This document shows, in pieces, positions 56,118 to 64,000 of a stretch of 64,000 nucleotides of DNA. Made by a program: the position numbers and the translations under genes. Source of the DNA: CADEDH01 sp041394285 (GTDB lineage Bacteria; Actinomycetota; Acidimicrobiia; Acidimicrobiales; SZUA-35); the NCBI GenBank assembly GCA_041394285.1, contig JAWKIL010000001.1, forward strand, positions 310,001 to 374,000, given 5' to 3'. Below the pieces are notes generated by a model. It was not told where the DNA came from. It saw nothing but the letters and a program-made list of their open reading frames with translations, and did no database searches. Every line of letters begins with the position of its first letter. The first letter of the stretch is position 1.

Positions 56118-57599
56118 TCAGTCCTGGGCCCAGCCCCTGGATCGTTCGACGGCCTGGAGCCAGCGGCCGTAGAGGGCGTCGGCTCCGGCGCGATCGGGCG
56201 TGGGGGCGACCCGGGCATCGGGTGACCACGAGGCGGTGACGTCGTCGAGCGATCCCCACACCCCTTCGGCCAGCCCAGCCAGGTAGGCGGCGCCGAGAGC
56301 GGTCGTCTCGGTGTTGGCCGGGCGGGTCACCGGCACCCCGAGCTGATCGGCCTGCAGCTCGAGCAGCAGATCCATCACCGATGCCCCGCCGTCGACCCGG
56401 AGCTCGGCCAGCGGTTGGCCCGACGCCCGCACCATGAGCTCCACCACGTCTCGGGTCTGGTAGGCCATGGCCTCCACCACGGACCGGGCCAGCTCGGCCC
56501 GACCGGTCCCCCGGGTCAACCCCACGATCGTGCCCCTGGCCCAGGGGTCCCACCACGGGCTGCCCAGGCCGGCGAACGCCGGCACGAGGAACACGTCGCC
56601 GGTGGCGTCCACCGAGGAGGCCAGGGGGCCGATCTCGGCCGCCTCGCCGATGAGGCCGAGCCCGTCGCGCAGCCACTGCACAGCGGCCCCGGTGACGAAG
56701 ATGGCCCCCTCGTAGGCGTAGGTGGCGGGCTGGCCGGGGCCCAGCGTCCAGCCCACGGTGGTCAACAGCCCGTCGACCGGGGGTGGGCACCGGTCACCCA
56801 CGTTCATCAGCACGAAGCTGCCGGTGCCGTAGGTGTTCTTGGTCATCCCCGGGGTGAAGCAGGCCTGGCCGAACAGGGCGGCCTGCTGATCGCCGGCTAC
56901 GCCGCTGATCGGGACGCCGGCGCCCAGGGCCGAGGTGCCGTGGGCCGTGGTCCCGAACCGGCCGCTCGACGGGAGAACCTCGGGCAGGGCGGCCAGCGGC
57001 ACGCCCAGCAGCTCGGCCAGCTCGCCCGACCAGGCGAGGTGCTCCAGGTCGAACAGCATCGTGCGGGAGGCGTTCGACGGCTCGGTGGCGTGCACGGCGC
57101 CCCCCGTGAGGTTCCACAGCACCCAGCTGTCGATCGTCCCCAGGGCGAGGTCGGCGTCGGCGGTGACCCCGCCCTCGGTGAGCAGCCACCCGTACTTGGT
57201 GCCGGAGAAGTACGGGTCGAGCACGAGCCCGGTGCGGCGGCGGACCACGTCCAGGGCCCCGGCCTCGGCCAGCGCCGTGCATCGCTCGGCCGTTCGCCGG
57301 TCCTGCCACACGATGGCCCGGTGCCGGGGGCGGCCGGTGCTGCGGTCCCAGGCGGCCACGGTCTCCCGCTGGTTGGTGATCCCCACCGCCGCCACCGGCT
57401 CGGGCAGGGTGGGCACCAGCTCGGCCAGCACCTCGCTGAGCTTGGCCCAGATCTCGTCCAGGTCGTGCTCCACCCAGCCCGGGCGGGGGAAATGCTGGGT
57501 CAGCTCCCGGTAGGCCAGGCCCACCACCGACGACCGCTCGTCGATGGCCAGAGCCCGCACCCCGGTGGTTCCTGCGTCGATGGCCACCACGATCGGCAT
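56118..57599 (-). CDS. glpK: Glycerol kinase
   Basis: This 493-residue FGGY kinase phosphorylates glycerol. It begins VAIDAGTTGVRALAID, has GITNQRETVAAWDRSTG, IVWQDRRTAERC, SGVAGDQQAALFGQACF, NTYGTGSFVLMN and the C-terminal VDGGASVMDLLLELQADQLG, closely following GlpK. Its length is normal. TAACCT on the minus strand ends six bases before the ATG, implying a leaderless transcript. It converges on the aminotransferase gene. Confidence 0.95.
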   Translation of the reverse strand: MPIVVAIDAGTTGVRALAIDERSSVVGLAYRELTQHFPRPGWVEHDLDEIWAKLSEVLAELVPTLPEPVAAVGITNQRETVAAWDRSTGRPRHRAIVWQDRRTAERCTALAEAGALDVVRRRTGLVLDPYFSGTKYGWLLTEGGVTADADLALGTIDSWVLWNLTGGAVHATEPSNASRTMLFDLEHLAWSGELAELLGVPLAALPEVLPSSGRFGTTAHGTSALGAGVPISGVAGDQQAALFGQACFTPGMTKNTYGTGSFVLMNVGDRCPPPVDGLLTTVGWTLGPGQPATYAYEGAIFVTGAAVQWLRDGLGLIGEAAEIGPLASSVDATGDVFLVPAFAGLGSPWWDPWARGTIVGLTRGTGRAELARSVVEAMAYQTRDVVELMVRASGQPLAELRVDGGASVMDLLLELQADQLGVPVTRPANTETTALGAAYLAGLAEGVWGSLDDVTASWSPDARVAPTPDRAGADALYGRWLQAVERSRGWAQD

Positions 57600-57605
57600 G
57601 GGCCC

Positions 57606-57611
57606 AGGTTA
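57606..57611 (-). promoter_or_regulatory. Candidate -10 box for glpK
   Basis: TAACCT on the minus strand lies six bases from the glpK start codon. Confidence 0.5.
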
Positions 57612-57680
57612 GTGACCGTCGGTACTCAGCTCGGCGGAGGAGCGGCCGATGGGACGCTCAGTGACTCGGGGAGCCGGGAC

Positions 57681-57768
57681 GTTTCGCCGCAGGAGAAACG
57701 CCAGGTCCCCCGCAGGGGACCCGGGATGTTTCGCCGCAGGAGAAACTCCAAGCTCCCCGAAGGGGAGC
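57681..57768. repeat. Array of four small hairpins upstream of pfkA
   Basis: Two units, each with two hairpins, lie in tandem. The first hairpin, GTTTCGCCGCAGGAGAAAC, is identical in both (57681-57699 and 57728-57746). The second differs but pairs perfectly each time: GTCCCC-CGCA-GGGGAC (57705-57720) and GCTCCCC-GAA-GGGGAGC (57752-57768). The changed stem bases are compensated, which argues for selection on structure. Confidence 0.8.
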
Positions 57769-57771
57769 CGT

Positions 57772-57777
57772 TAGGCT
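57772..57777 (+). promoter_or_regulatory. Candidate -10 box for pfkA
   Basis: TAGGCT begins three bases after the last hairpin of the array, so a start of transcription about 30 bases before ATG 57812 is likely and the hairpins would lie upstream of it. Confidence 0.35.
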
Positions 57778-57811
57778 GTGTCGCTCGGATTCATTGAAGG
57801 GTTGCTGCGCC

Positions 57812-58840
57812 ATGCGAATCGGGATTCTGACCGCCGGCGGCGACTGCCCGGGCCTGAACGCGGTCATCCGGGCGGTCGTACGCAAAGGCGTGCGCTTCTA
57901 CGGCGACGAGGTGCTGGGCTTCGTCGATGGCTACCGGGGCCTGATCGACAACGAGTTCATGGATCTCGACGTCGAGAAGTTGCGGGGCACGCTGCCCCGG
58001 GGCGGCACCATCATCGGCACCAGCCGGATCAACCCGTTCATGGTCGACGACGGGGTGGACAAGGTGCGCGAGACCCTGGCCAAGAACCAGCTCGACGCCG
58101 TGATCACCGTCGGCGGTGAGGGCAGCCTGTCGTGCGCCAACGAGCTGGTGGGCCTGGGGATGCCGTTCGTCGGGGTGCCCAAGACGATCGACAACGACAT
58201 CAGCCTCACCGAGACCACCTTCGGGTTCGACACGGCCGTCACCATCGCCACCGAAGCCATCGACCGGCTCCACACCACGGCCGAGAGCCACGACCGGGTG
58301 ATGGTGGTGGAGGTCATGGGCCGTCACGTCGGCCACATCGCCACCTGGGCCGGGATCGCCGGCGGGGCCACCATCACGCTCGTTCCCGAGCATCCCTTCG
58401 ACATCGACGACGTGTGCGCCGCCCTGACCCAGCGCCATTCCAGTGGGCGCTTCGCCTCGATCGTGGTGGTGGCCGAGGGGGCCAAGCCCCGGCCCGGCAC
58501 GCTCGCCACCCCGCCCGACGAGTACGACGAGTACGGCCACATCCGCCTGGGCGGGATCGCCAACACGGTGGCCGGCGAGATCGAGAAGCGCACCGGGTTC
58601 GACACCCGGGTGACGATCCTGGGCCACGTGCAGCGGGGCGGTACCCCCACGGCGTTCGACCGGGTCCTCTCCACCCGCTTCGGCATCGCCGCCATCGACG
58701 CCGTGCACGACCAGGCCTGGGGCCACATGGTGGCCCTCCAGTCGAACCACATCGTGCTCGTTCCCCTGGCCGATGCCGTGGCCAAGCTCAAACCGATCAG
58801 CGCCGAGCTGTGGGACACGGCGCGCCACTTCTTCGCCTGA
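57812..58840 (+). CDS. pfkA: 6-phosphofructokinase (mixed ATP/PPi-type)
   Basis: This 342-residue enzyme phosphorylates fructose 6-phosphate. Motifs include ILTAGGDCPGLNAVIR, GTSRINPF, GGEGSL at 101-106, PKTIDNDI at 123-130 with the catalytic Asp, and VMGRHVGHIA. Phosphate-donor positions are mixed: Gly104 is typical of ATP enzymes while Lys124 is typical of PPi enzymes. This pairing is known from the actinobacterial group that includes both ATP- and PPi-dependent members, so the donor cannot be settled by sequence. ATG 57812 begins the domain; an upstream ATG at 57794 adds six residues. Confidence 0.94.
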   Translation: MRIGILTAGGDCPGLNAVIRAVVRKGVRFYGDEVLGFVDGYRGLIDNEFMDLDVEKLRGTLPRGGTIIGTSRINPFMVDDGVDKVRETLAKNQLDAVITVGGEGSLSCANELVGLGMPFVGVPKTIDNDISLTETTFGFDTAVTIATEAIDRLHTTAESHDRVMVVEVMGRHVGHIATWAGIAGGATITLVPEHPFDIDDVCAALTQRHSSGRFASIVVVAEGAKPRPGTLATPPDEYDEYGHIRLGGIANTVAGEIEKRTGFDTRVTILGHVQRGGTPTAFDRVLSTRFGIAAIDAVHDQAWGHMVALQSNHIVLVPLADAVAKLKPISAELWDTARHFFA

Positions 58841-58845
58841 GGCCC

Positions 58846-58860
58846 GCGGGCTGAGCCCGC
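58846..58860. terminator. Hairpin between convergent pfkA and lpqB-like gene
   Basis: GCGGGC-TGA-GCCCGC forms a perfect six-pair stem five bases after the pfkA stop. Confidence 0.5.
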
Positions 58861-58897
58861 CGGGTCACGCCCGGCCGGCTGCGGTCCGTCTCCAGCG

Positions 58898-59623
58898 TCA
58901 GGGAATCTCGGCGGTGGCGGTGTCGGGAACCGTGGTGACCTCGGAGCTGGGCGGGTCGAGGCGCCGGATCGACGTGGTCGTCGTGAGCCGGGTGGTGGTC
59001 GTGGGGACCAGGTCCGGAGGCGTCGGGTCGGTCACGCAGTTGGCGAAGTTGGCGCGGGTGACGGGATGGGTCTCGGGCGTGGCCGCCTCGGGCAGCAGCA
59101 CCGGGATCTGGCCCTCCTCGTCCTTGATCTCCACCGCCGTGGCCCCGACGCCCAGCTCCGACACGGTGCACACGATCTGGGCGTAGATCCGGGCCACCTT
59201 GGGCGGATCGGCGTTGGCCGTGGTGCGCAGCTCCGGCCCGGTGACGGTGATGGTGAGCACCCCCCCGGCGCCGATCTCCTCCTCGGCCGTGAAGCCGAGC
59301 GAGGGCAGGCGGGTGGTGAGCCCGGCCGTCAACACCTCCTGGCTCGGAGCCACCAGGGCGTCGATCGCCTGCTGGGGGGTGGCCGGCGTGTCCCGGGGAA
59401 TCTCCACCCGCACCAGATTGTTCGACGCGTTGACGAAGTAGAGGAACAGCCGGTTGGCCGCCTTCTCGGGGACGATGGTGGAGGTGGTCGTGGAGAAGAG
59501 GTCCTCCGGCCGGTTGTCGACGGGGCGGGGGGCGCTGTCGACGGCGATGGCACAGCCGGCCAGGGCGAGCAGGGCGAAGGCGACGGCCTGGGCCCGCACG
59601 GCGAAGGAGAGCCGGCCGCTCAT
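58898..59623 (-). CDS. GerMN-domain lipoprotein, LpqB-like
   Basis: This 241-residue lipoprotein has a signal peptide ending in the lipobox LAGC (Cys24), a Thr/Ser linker, and one GerMN-type domain (LFLYFVNASNNLVRVEI ... TPQQAIDALVAPSQ). A Thr-rich tail follows. In mycobacteria LpqB, which also has a GerMN region but is much longer, is encoded behind mtrB and modulates MtrB signalling. This gene overlaps the kinase stop by four bases, so it is a compact counterpart of LpqB by position and domain. Confidence 0.85.
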   Translation of the reverse strand: MSGRLSFAVRAQAVAFALLALAGCAIAVDSAPRPVDNRPEDLFSTTTSTIVPEKAANRLFLYFVNASNNLVRVEIPRDTPATPQQAIDALVAPSQEVLTAGLTTRLPSLGFTAEEEIGAGGVLTITVTGPELRTTANADPPKVARIYAQIVCTVSELGVGATAVEIKDEEGQIPVLLPEAATPETHPVTRANFANCVTDPTPPDLVPTTTTRLTTTTSIRRLDPPSSEVTTVPDTATAEIP

Positions 59624-61065
59624 GACGCCATCTCCTCGTGCAGCTCACGGTCGGGACCCAGCGGGAGCTGTATCACGAAGCGGGCCCCGTGCTGGCCGTC
59701 GATCCGGTCGGTCACCCAGACCTGGCCGCCGTGGAGCCGTACGTGCTCGCCCACCAGCGACAGGCCGAGGCCGAAGCCGGCGTCGGTCGACCGGTTGCCG
59801 GCCACCCCGCCCATGCGGGCGAACCGCTCGAAGATCCGGTCCCGCTCCTCGGCCGGTACACCCGGGCCGTGGTCTTCCACCACGATCTGCACGTCGTCCT
59901 CCACCACCTCGTAGGAGATGCTGGTGGCGCCGCCTCCGTACTTCTCGGCGTTCTCGATCAGGTTCGTCATGACCTGGGCCAGACGGCGCTTGTCGGCCGA
60001 CAGCACGAGGTCGGGGTCACCGGGGGAGAAGTTCATCAGGAGGCCCGGGTTGCGGCTCTGGGTCATCACGTTCTCCAGGAACTCGATGAGGAGGAACTGG
60101 CTGATCTGGAGCTGCACCGCCCCGGCCTCCATGCGGGAGATCTCGAGCAGGTCCTGCACCAGGCGCTGGAACCGGTCGAGGTCGTGGCTGAGCAGCTCGA
60201 TGGCCTGCTGGGCCACGTCGGGCAGGGAGTCCTTGCGCCGCTCCAACACCTCCACCGAGGCGGTCAGGGTCATGAGGGGGGAGCGCAGCTCGTGGCTCAC
60301 GTCGGAGGTGAACTGCCGCTCCCGCTCGATGCGTTGGCTCACGGCGTCGACCATGTTGTTGAACGCGCTGCCCAGCAGGGCCAGGTCGCGGTCGTCTTCC
60401 AGATCGAGCTTCATCGAGAAGTCGCCGTCGGCGATGGCACCGGCGGCGGTGGAGATCCGGCTGAGGGGGGTGAGGGCCCGGCGGGCCGAGTAGTAGCCGA
60501 AGGCGGCTCCGGCTCCGCTGGCCAGGGTGGCCACACCCACCAGGATGGCCCGGAGCGAGCCCAGCGTGCTCTCCAGGTCGGCCAGCGACCGGACCTCGAA
60601 GTAGGTGGCGTTGATCGAGTCGAGGCGGATCCCCACCGCATAGTTGACCGTGCCGGTGACATCGATCCGCATGTCGGCCACGGTCCAGCGGCGGGTGCCG
60701 TCGACCAGCTGGGGGTACCCCTGGAGCTGGTCCTTGATGGTGAACGGCGAGTACCACCGGCCATCGTCGAGGAGAAGGGCCTGCTGGCTGCCGTTGAACC
60801 GGGACAGGTTGGTGAGGAAGGTGTTGATGTCTATCTGCGAGCGGTCCGGGTTCGCTTCCTCCAGGGCGCTCTGCACGTTCTCCCGCAACGAGCGGGCGTT
60901 GGAGTAGGCCTGCTCCCGGTGCTGGCTCTCGGCCGCTTGCAGGAGCTGGGCCCGGGCCAGGGCGAAGGTGGCGCCGGCCACCGTGAACGACAGAAGGAGG
61001 GAGCCGATGGCGTAGGCCACCGTCACCCGGGCCCGCAGGCCCCGCCACCACCGCTGACGGCCCAC
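59620..61065 (-). CDS. mtrB: MtrB-like sensor histidine kinase
   Basis: This 481-residue kinase has a transmembrane helix at about 13-37, an extracytoplasmic loop of about 140 residues, a second helix near 175-197, HAMP, the phospho-acceptor motif SDVSHELRSPL with His258, an N-box VMTNLIENAEKYGG, and G-boxes EDHGPGVP and GFGLGLSLV. It pairs with the response regulator four bases upstream. In mycobacteria MtrAB controls cell-wall and division genes. The name is based on similarity and gene order. Confidence 0.9.
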   Translation of the reverse strand: MGRQRWWRGLRARVTVAYAIGSLLLSFTVAGATFALARAQLLQAAESQHREQAYSNARSLRENVQSALEEANPDRSQIDINTFLTNLSRFNGSQQALLLDDGRWYSPFTIKDQLQGYPQLVDGTRRWTVADMRIDVTGTVNYAVGIRLDSINATYFEVRSLADLESTLGSLRAILVGVATLASGAGAAFGYYSARRALTPLSRISTAAGAIADGDFSMKLDLEDDRDLALLGSAFNNMVDAVSQRIERERQFTSDVSHELRSPLMTLTASVEVLERRKDSLPDVAQQAIELLSHDLDRFQRLVQDLLEISRMEAGAVQLQISQFLLIEFLENVMTQSRNPGLLMNFSPGDPDLVLSADKRRLAQVMTNLIENAEKYGGGATSISYEVVEDDVQIVVEDHGPGVPAEERDRIFERFARMGGVAGNRSTDAGFGLGLSLVGEHVRLHGGQVWVTDRIDGQHGARFVIQLPLGPDRELHEEMAS

Positions 61066-61069
61066 CTCG

Positions 61070-61753
61070 TCAGGGCTGGAGCTTGTAGCCCAGCCCCCGG
61101 GACGTCACCACGTAGCGCGGGCTGGCCGGATCGGCCTCCACCTTCGTGCGCAGGCGGCGGATGTGGACATCGACCAGGCGGCCGTCGCCGAAGTAGTCGT
61201 ACCCCCACACCCGCTCCAGGAGCACCTCGCGGCTGAAGACCTTGCCCGGCTGGGATGCCAGCTCCACCAGGAGCTTGAACTCGGTCTTGGTGAGGTGGAG
61301 CTCCTCGCCGTTGCGCAGCACCATCCCCTCCTCGGGGCTGATCTCCAGCTCGCCGATCTTGGTGCGTTCCAACGTGCCCGGCTCGTGGGCCCGGACCCGG
61401 CGGAGCATGGCCCGGATGCGGGCCGACAGCTCCTTGGGGGCGAAGGGCTTGGTCAGATAGTCGTCGGCCCCGGCCTCCAGCCCGGCCACCACGTCATGGG
61501 TGTCGGAGCGGGCGGTGACCATGATGATGGGTACGTCGCTGGTGCGGCGGATCGAGCGGCACACCTCGAAGCCATCGATCCCGGGGAGCATGATGTCGAT
61601 CAGCACCACATCGGCGGGCGAGGCGGTGAAGGTCTCCAGCGCCCGCTCCCCGGTGGCCGCTTCCACCACGTCCCAGCCCTCTTCCTCCAGGGCGAGGGTC
61701 ACGGCCTGGCGGATACGCTCGTCGTCTTCGACGGTAAGGATCTTCGTTCCCAC
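61070..61753 (-). CDS. mtrA: MtrA-like response regulator (OmpR family)
   Basis: This 227-residue protein has a receiver domain with acidic pair ED-D at 9-11, phospho-acceptor Asp53 in LIDIMLPG, Thr in VTARSD and Lys in YLTKPF, and an OmpR winged-helix DNA-binding domain (LTKTEFKLLVELASQPGKVF ... VDVHIRRLRTKVE). It heads an operon with the kinase and lipoprotein. Start is GTG 61753. Confidence 0.93.
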   Translation of the reverse strand: MGTKILTVEDDERIRQAVTLALEEEGWDVVEAATGERALETFTASPADVVLIDIMLPGIDGFEVCRSIRRTSDVPIIMVTARSDTHDVVAGLEAGADDYLTKPFAPKELSARIRAMLRRVRAHEPGTLERTKIGELEISPEEGMVLRNGEELHLTKTEFKLLVELASQPGKVFSREVLLERVWGYDYFGDGRLVDVHIRRLRTKVEADPASPRYVVTSRGLGYKLQP

Positions 61754-61807
61754 ACCAGCATGGTGCCCGATCGCCGGCCGGGATCGGTGCCAGCAGGCAA
61801 AATTAGA

Positions 61808-62668
61808 TCAGTCGTCGGCGTCGGCCCGGGTATCCCGCAGCAGGCTTCTCAGGGGTCGGAAGAGCGCCGGCGGCGCGGCCAGGAGGCACCCGGCGTCGGG
61901 GGGTCCGTCCCGCAGGTTGCCGACCAGGGCGCCGGCCTCCCGTGCGATCACCGTGCCACCGGCCAGGTCCCAGTGGTTGAGGCCCTGCTCCCAGTAGGCG
62001 TCGACCTCGCCGCTGGCCACGGCGCACAGATCGAGGGCGGCCGAGCCGAAGCGGCGGATGTCCCGAATGCGGGGAAGCACCTCGACCAGCGCGACGGCCT
62101 GCTGGCGTCGCCGCTCGGGCCGGTAGGCGAACCCGGTGGCGACCAGGGCCGTGGCCAGGTCGGTCAGGGGCGAGCACCGGAGCGGTTCGTCGTCCCGCCA
62201 CGCCCCGCCGCCCCGCACGGCGTGGTAGAGACAATCCCGGGACGGGTGGAACACGGCTCCCGCCACCAGCTCACCGTCGGCCTCGACCCCGATCGACACG
62301 GCGAAGGCGGGGATGCCGTAGACGTAGTTGGTGGTGCCGTCGATCGGGTCGATGTGCCACACCACGCCCGACGTGCCGGTCCGGCTGCCCCCTTCCTCGC
62401 CGGCGATGCCGTCGCCGGGGCGGGCGGCCAGGATGCCGTCGATGATCAACGCTTCAGCCGCCCGGTCGGCTGCGGTGACGAGATCGGTGGGGCTCGATTT
62501 GGTGTCGGCGTCGCCCCGGGCCCCGGCGGCTCCGCCCCGGCGGATGGCGGACGCTTCGGCCAGCGCCAGCTCCCCGGCGGCCCGGGCCAGGGCGGCAGCC
62601 AACGCACCCAGCTCCGCCAGCCCGGCTCCCGGTTCCGGCTTGGTGGCAGGAGCGGTGGGCTCAGTCAC
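61808..62668 (-). CDS. Inositol-monophosphatase-family phosphatase
   Basis: This 286-residue protein has the three metal-site motifs of the family: GEEGG (variant of DEEG), WHIDPIDGTTNYVYG and YWEQGLNHWDLAGG. It may hydrolyse inositol-1-phosphate, histidinol phosphate or a related sugar phosphate. GTG 62668 overlaps the upstream membrane protein stop by eight bases; the extra N-terminal frame beyond it belongs to that gene's region and is rejected. Confidence 0.9.
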   Translation of the reverse strand: MTEPTAPATKPEPGAGLAELGALAAALARAAGELALAEASAIRRGGAAGARGDADTKSSPTDLVTAADRAAEALIIDGILAARPGDGIAGEEGGSRTGTSGVVWHIDPIDGTTNYVYGIPAFAVSIGVEADGELVAGAVFHPSRDCLYHAVRGGGAWRDDEPLRCSPLTDLATALVATGFAYRPERRRQQAVALVEVLPRIRDIRRFGSAALDLCAVASGEVDAYWEQGLNHWDLAGGTVIAREAGALVGNLRDGPPDAGCLLAAPPALFRPLRSLLRDTRADADD

Positions 62669-63194
62669 GCTCGGGGTCCGCTTCCGCACCCGACCGGGGC
62701 GTCCCCCGGAGATGGGGACGGAGCTTGAAATCGTCGTCGTCCCCGCCGGTTCCGGGCCGGTTTGCGGCCCGCCGGCGCTTTGCCGACCGGGTGTCTTCCG
62801 GGTGCACCGTGGCCTTCCATTCATTCATGGCCCGCAGGGTGAGGCCGGCCACGATGCCGACCCCGACCGCTCCGGCCAGCGCCCCCACCAGCAGCCCCAC
62901 CACCGCCCAGCCGGTCGATCCCCCCGACATCAGGTCGGCCGTGCCGTAGCCGATCAGGCCCCCCAGGAGCCCACCCACCAGGATCCCGGCGAAGGCCGCC
63001 ACCCGTGCTCCGAGCGGGGGAGCGGCCCGGGTGGGAGCCGGGATCCGCAGGTCCTGGAACGGCACCGGGCTGTCGCCCTCGTTGCGGGGCCGGGGGACGG
63101 CTCCGCCCTCCGGCACCGGCCCTACCAGGGCGGCGTCGTCGTGGCCGTTGGCCGAGGGGAAGGAAGGGCTCGACTGTCGGTCGGGGTCGGTCAT
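62661..63194 (-). CDS. Two-helix membrane protein of unknown function
   Basis: This 177-residue protein has a disordered, Pro-rich N-terminus, two hydrophobic helices with Gly zippers (VAAFAGILVGGLLGGLIGYG and VVGLLVGALAGAVGVGIVAG), and a basic then acidic C-terminus. No family is recognised. It is coupled to the phosphatase gene. Confidence 0.7.
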   Translation of the reverse strand: MTDPDRQSSPSFPSANGHDDAALVGPVPEGGAVPRPRNEGDSPVPFQDLRIPAPTRAAPPLGARVAAFAGILVGGLLGGLIGYGTADLMSGGSTGWAVVGLLVGALAGAVGVGIVAGLTLRAMNEWKATVHPEDTRSAKRRRAANRPGTGGDDDDFKLRPHLRGTPRSGAEADPERD

Positions 63195-63323
63195 GGTCCG
63201 CGTTCACGCCGGGGCAGCTGGCTGGGGCGACGGACCCGGCGCCCGTCCCCGGTCACCTACGGTAACCCGGCCAGGAGCAGGTCGGACGGGCCGGGACGGC
63301 CCGCAATCGGCCAGAATGGAACC

Positions 63324-63857
63324 ATGAGCGCCGAGAACCGCTACACCCCGCCGGTGTCCGAGGACGGGCTGCGCCACTGGTTCGTGGCCGGCGGGGTCAT
63401 CATCGACAACGACTCGGTGCTGTTGGTGAAGAACCTCCGCCAGGGTGGGGCCGTCGAGTGGACCACGCCGGGCGGGGTCATCGACCCGGGAGAGAGCGCG
63501 GTGCAGGGGCTCACCCGGGAGGTGGAGGAGGAAACGGGCCTCCGGGTCACACGGTGGGCCGGCCCGCTGTACCGGGTGGAGGTCATGGCCCCCGATGCCG
63601 GCTTCCTGCTCCAGGTGGAGGCGCACCTGGGGCTGGCGGTGGAGGGGTGCCTGGCCGTCGACGATCCCGACGGCATCGTGATCGACGCCCACTACGTGGA
63701 GCGCGGGGCGGTGGCCGACCGCCTGGGGTCGGCCCAGCGCTGGGTGGTGGAGCCCCTGCTGGCCCATCTCCACGAGGGGGTCGACGACGGGCGCACCTTT
63801 CGCTACCACATGACCGGTGGGCGGGGAGAGCCCCGCCGCATCGACCGCCTGGGGTGA
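63324..63857 (+). CDS. NUDIX hydrolase
   Basis: This 177-residue protein carries a complete Nudix box, GGVIDPGESAVQGLTREVEE followed by ETGL, at about residues 50-73. The rest resembles general (d)NTP or nucleotide-sugar hydrolases and does not allow a substrate call. ATG 63324 starts the domain; its stop overlaps the following dinB start (GTGA). Confidence 0.9.
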   Translation: MSAENRYTPPVSEDGLRHWFVAGGVIIDNDSVLLVKNLRQGGAVEWTTPGGVIDPGESAVQGLTREVEEETGLRVTRWAGPLYRVEVMAPDAGFLLQVEAHLGLAVEGCLAVDDPDGIVIDAHYVERGAVADRLGSAQRWVVEPLLAHLHEGVDDGRTFRYHMTGGRGEPRRIDRLG

Positions 63858-64000
63858 GCACCGGCCCGGCCCCGCCCGCCGATGCCGCGTCCCGCCAGGG
63901 GACCGCCCCGTCGCCGGGGCGGGCGATCCTGCACGTCGACATGGACGCCTTCTTCGTGTCGGTGGAGGTGCAGCGCCGGCCCGAGCTGCGGGGGCTGCCG
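63854..64000 (+). CDS. dinB: DNA polymerase IV, N-terminal fragment (continues beyond window)
   Basis: The first 49 codons are visible. After a Pro/Ala-rich extension of about 24 residues comes ILHVDMDAFFVSVEVQRRPE, the Y-family polymerase signature that includes the first metal-binding Asp residues. It would perform translesion synthesis. The GTG overlaps the Nudix stop by three bases. Confidence 0.9.
   Translation, partial: MSTGPAPPADAASRQGTAPSPGRAILHVDMDAFFVSVEVQRRPELRGLP

Noticed and set aside
57681..57768. Possible CRISPR or intrinsic terminator cluster for glpK
   Set aside because: Repeats are short palindromes in two units, and glpK is transcribed away from this region, so it is not its terminator.

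Overview
The window is a gene-dense, very GC-rich stretch with frequent GTG starts and many ATGA/GTGA stop-start overlaps. Gene content (a Streptomyces-type conservon, MtrA-MtrB-LpqB-like operon, SCO6745-family protein, PimB-like mannosyltransferase, mycofactocin genes) points to an actinobacterium. The style fits the Acidimicrobiia, but that is inference; no rRNA or taxonomic marker is present. Many start codons sit 6-9 bases downstream of a TANNNT box, suggesting widespread leaderless transcription.

Layout. 1-4750 (minus): a HlyIII-type membrane protein cut by the window edge, behind a complete four-gene conservon (cvnA-D). 4.9-18.7 kb: a double-domain CoA transferase, a DUF1996 surface protein, a NudL-like hydrolase/VOC protein/epoxide hydrolase operon, an SCO6745-family protein, a membrane-anchored trypsin-like protease, a class A penicillin-binding protein, a zinc-ribbon coiled-coil protein and a YdjM-like membrane protein. 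18.8-25.1 kb: a histidine phosphatase, RNase P RNA (minus) with a tandem repeat at its 3' end, trpD, a small zinc-ribbon protein, and a coiled-coil/NYN-domain gene split by an apparent frameshift.

25.1-48.1 kb is the most interesting part: a dispersed mycofactocin locus. The main minus-strand operon is mftA-mftB-mftC-crotonase-OYE/FadH-OYE/FadH-etfA, almost all translationally coupled. A second minus-strand block has fixX-etfB and then moxR-like AAA ATPase, VWA protein and the glycosyltransferase mftF. A fixC-like dehydrogenase lies on the plus strand. Together EtfB/EtfA/FixC/FixX form a complete FixABCX-like chain that could carry electrons from mycofactocin-dependent oxidoreductases to quinone. 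Between these blocks is a full glycogen module (glgP, glgX, glgA, glgC, glgB); glgC and glgB diverge from only 22 bases containing two overlapping -10 boxes. mftD, mftE, mftG and mftR are not in the window. Short palindromic repeats of one apparent family sit at the 3' ends of etfB and etfA and inside the OYE/etfA coding junction.

48.2-64.0 kb: a zinc-type alcohol dehydrogenase behind a BLUF blue-light sensor, queG, a PimB-like glycosyltransferase, an SRPBCC protein, an SMC-like protein without a recognisable P-loop, an aminotransferase, divergent glpK and pfkA separated by a four-hairpin array, the mtrA-mtrB-lpqB-like operon, an inositol-monophosphatase-family enzyme, a two-helix membrane protein, a Nudix hydrolase, and the 5' end of dinB.
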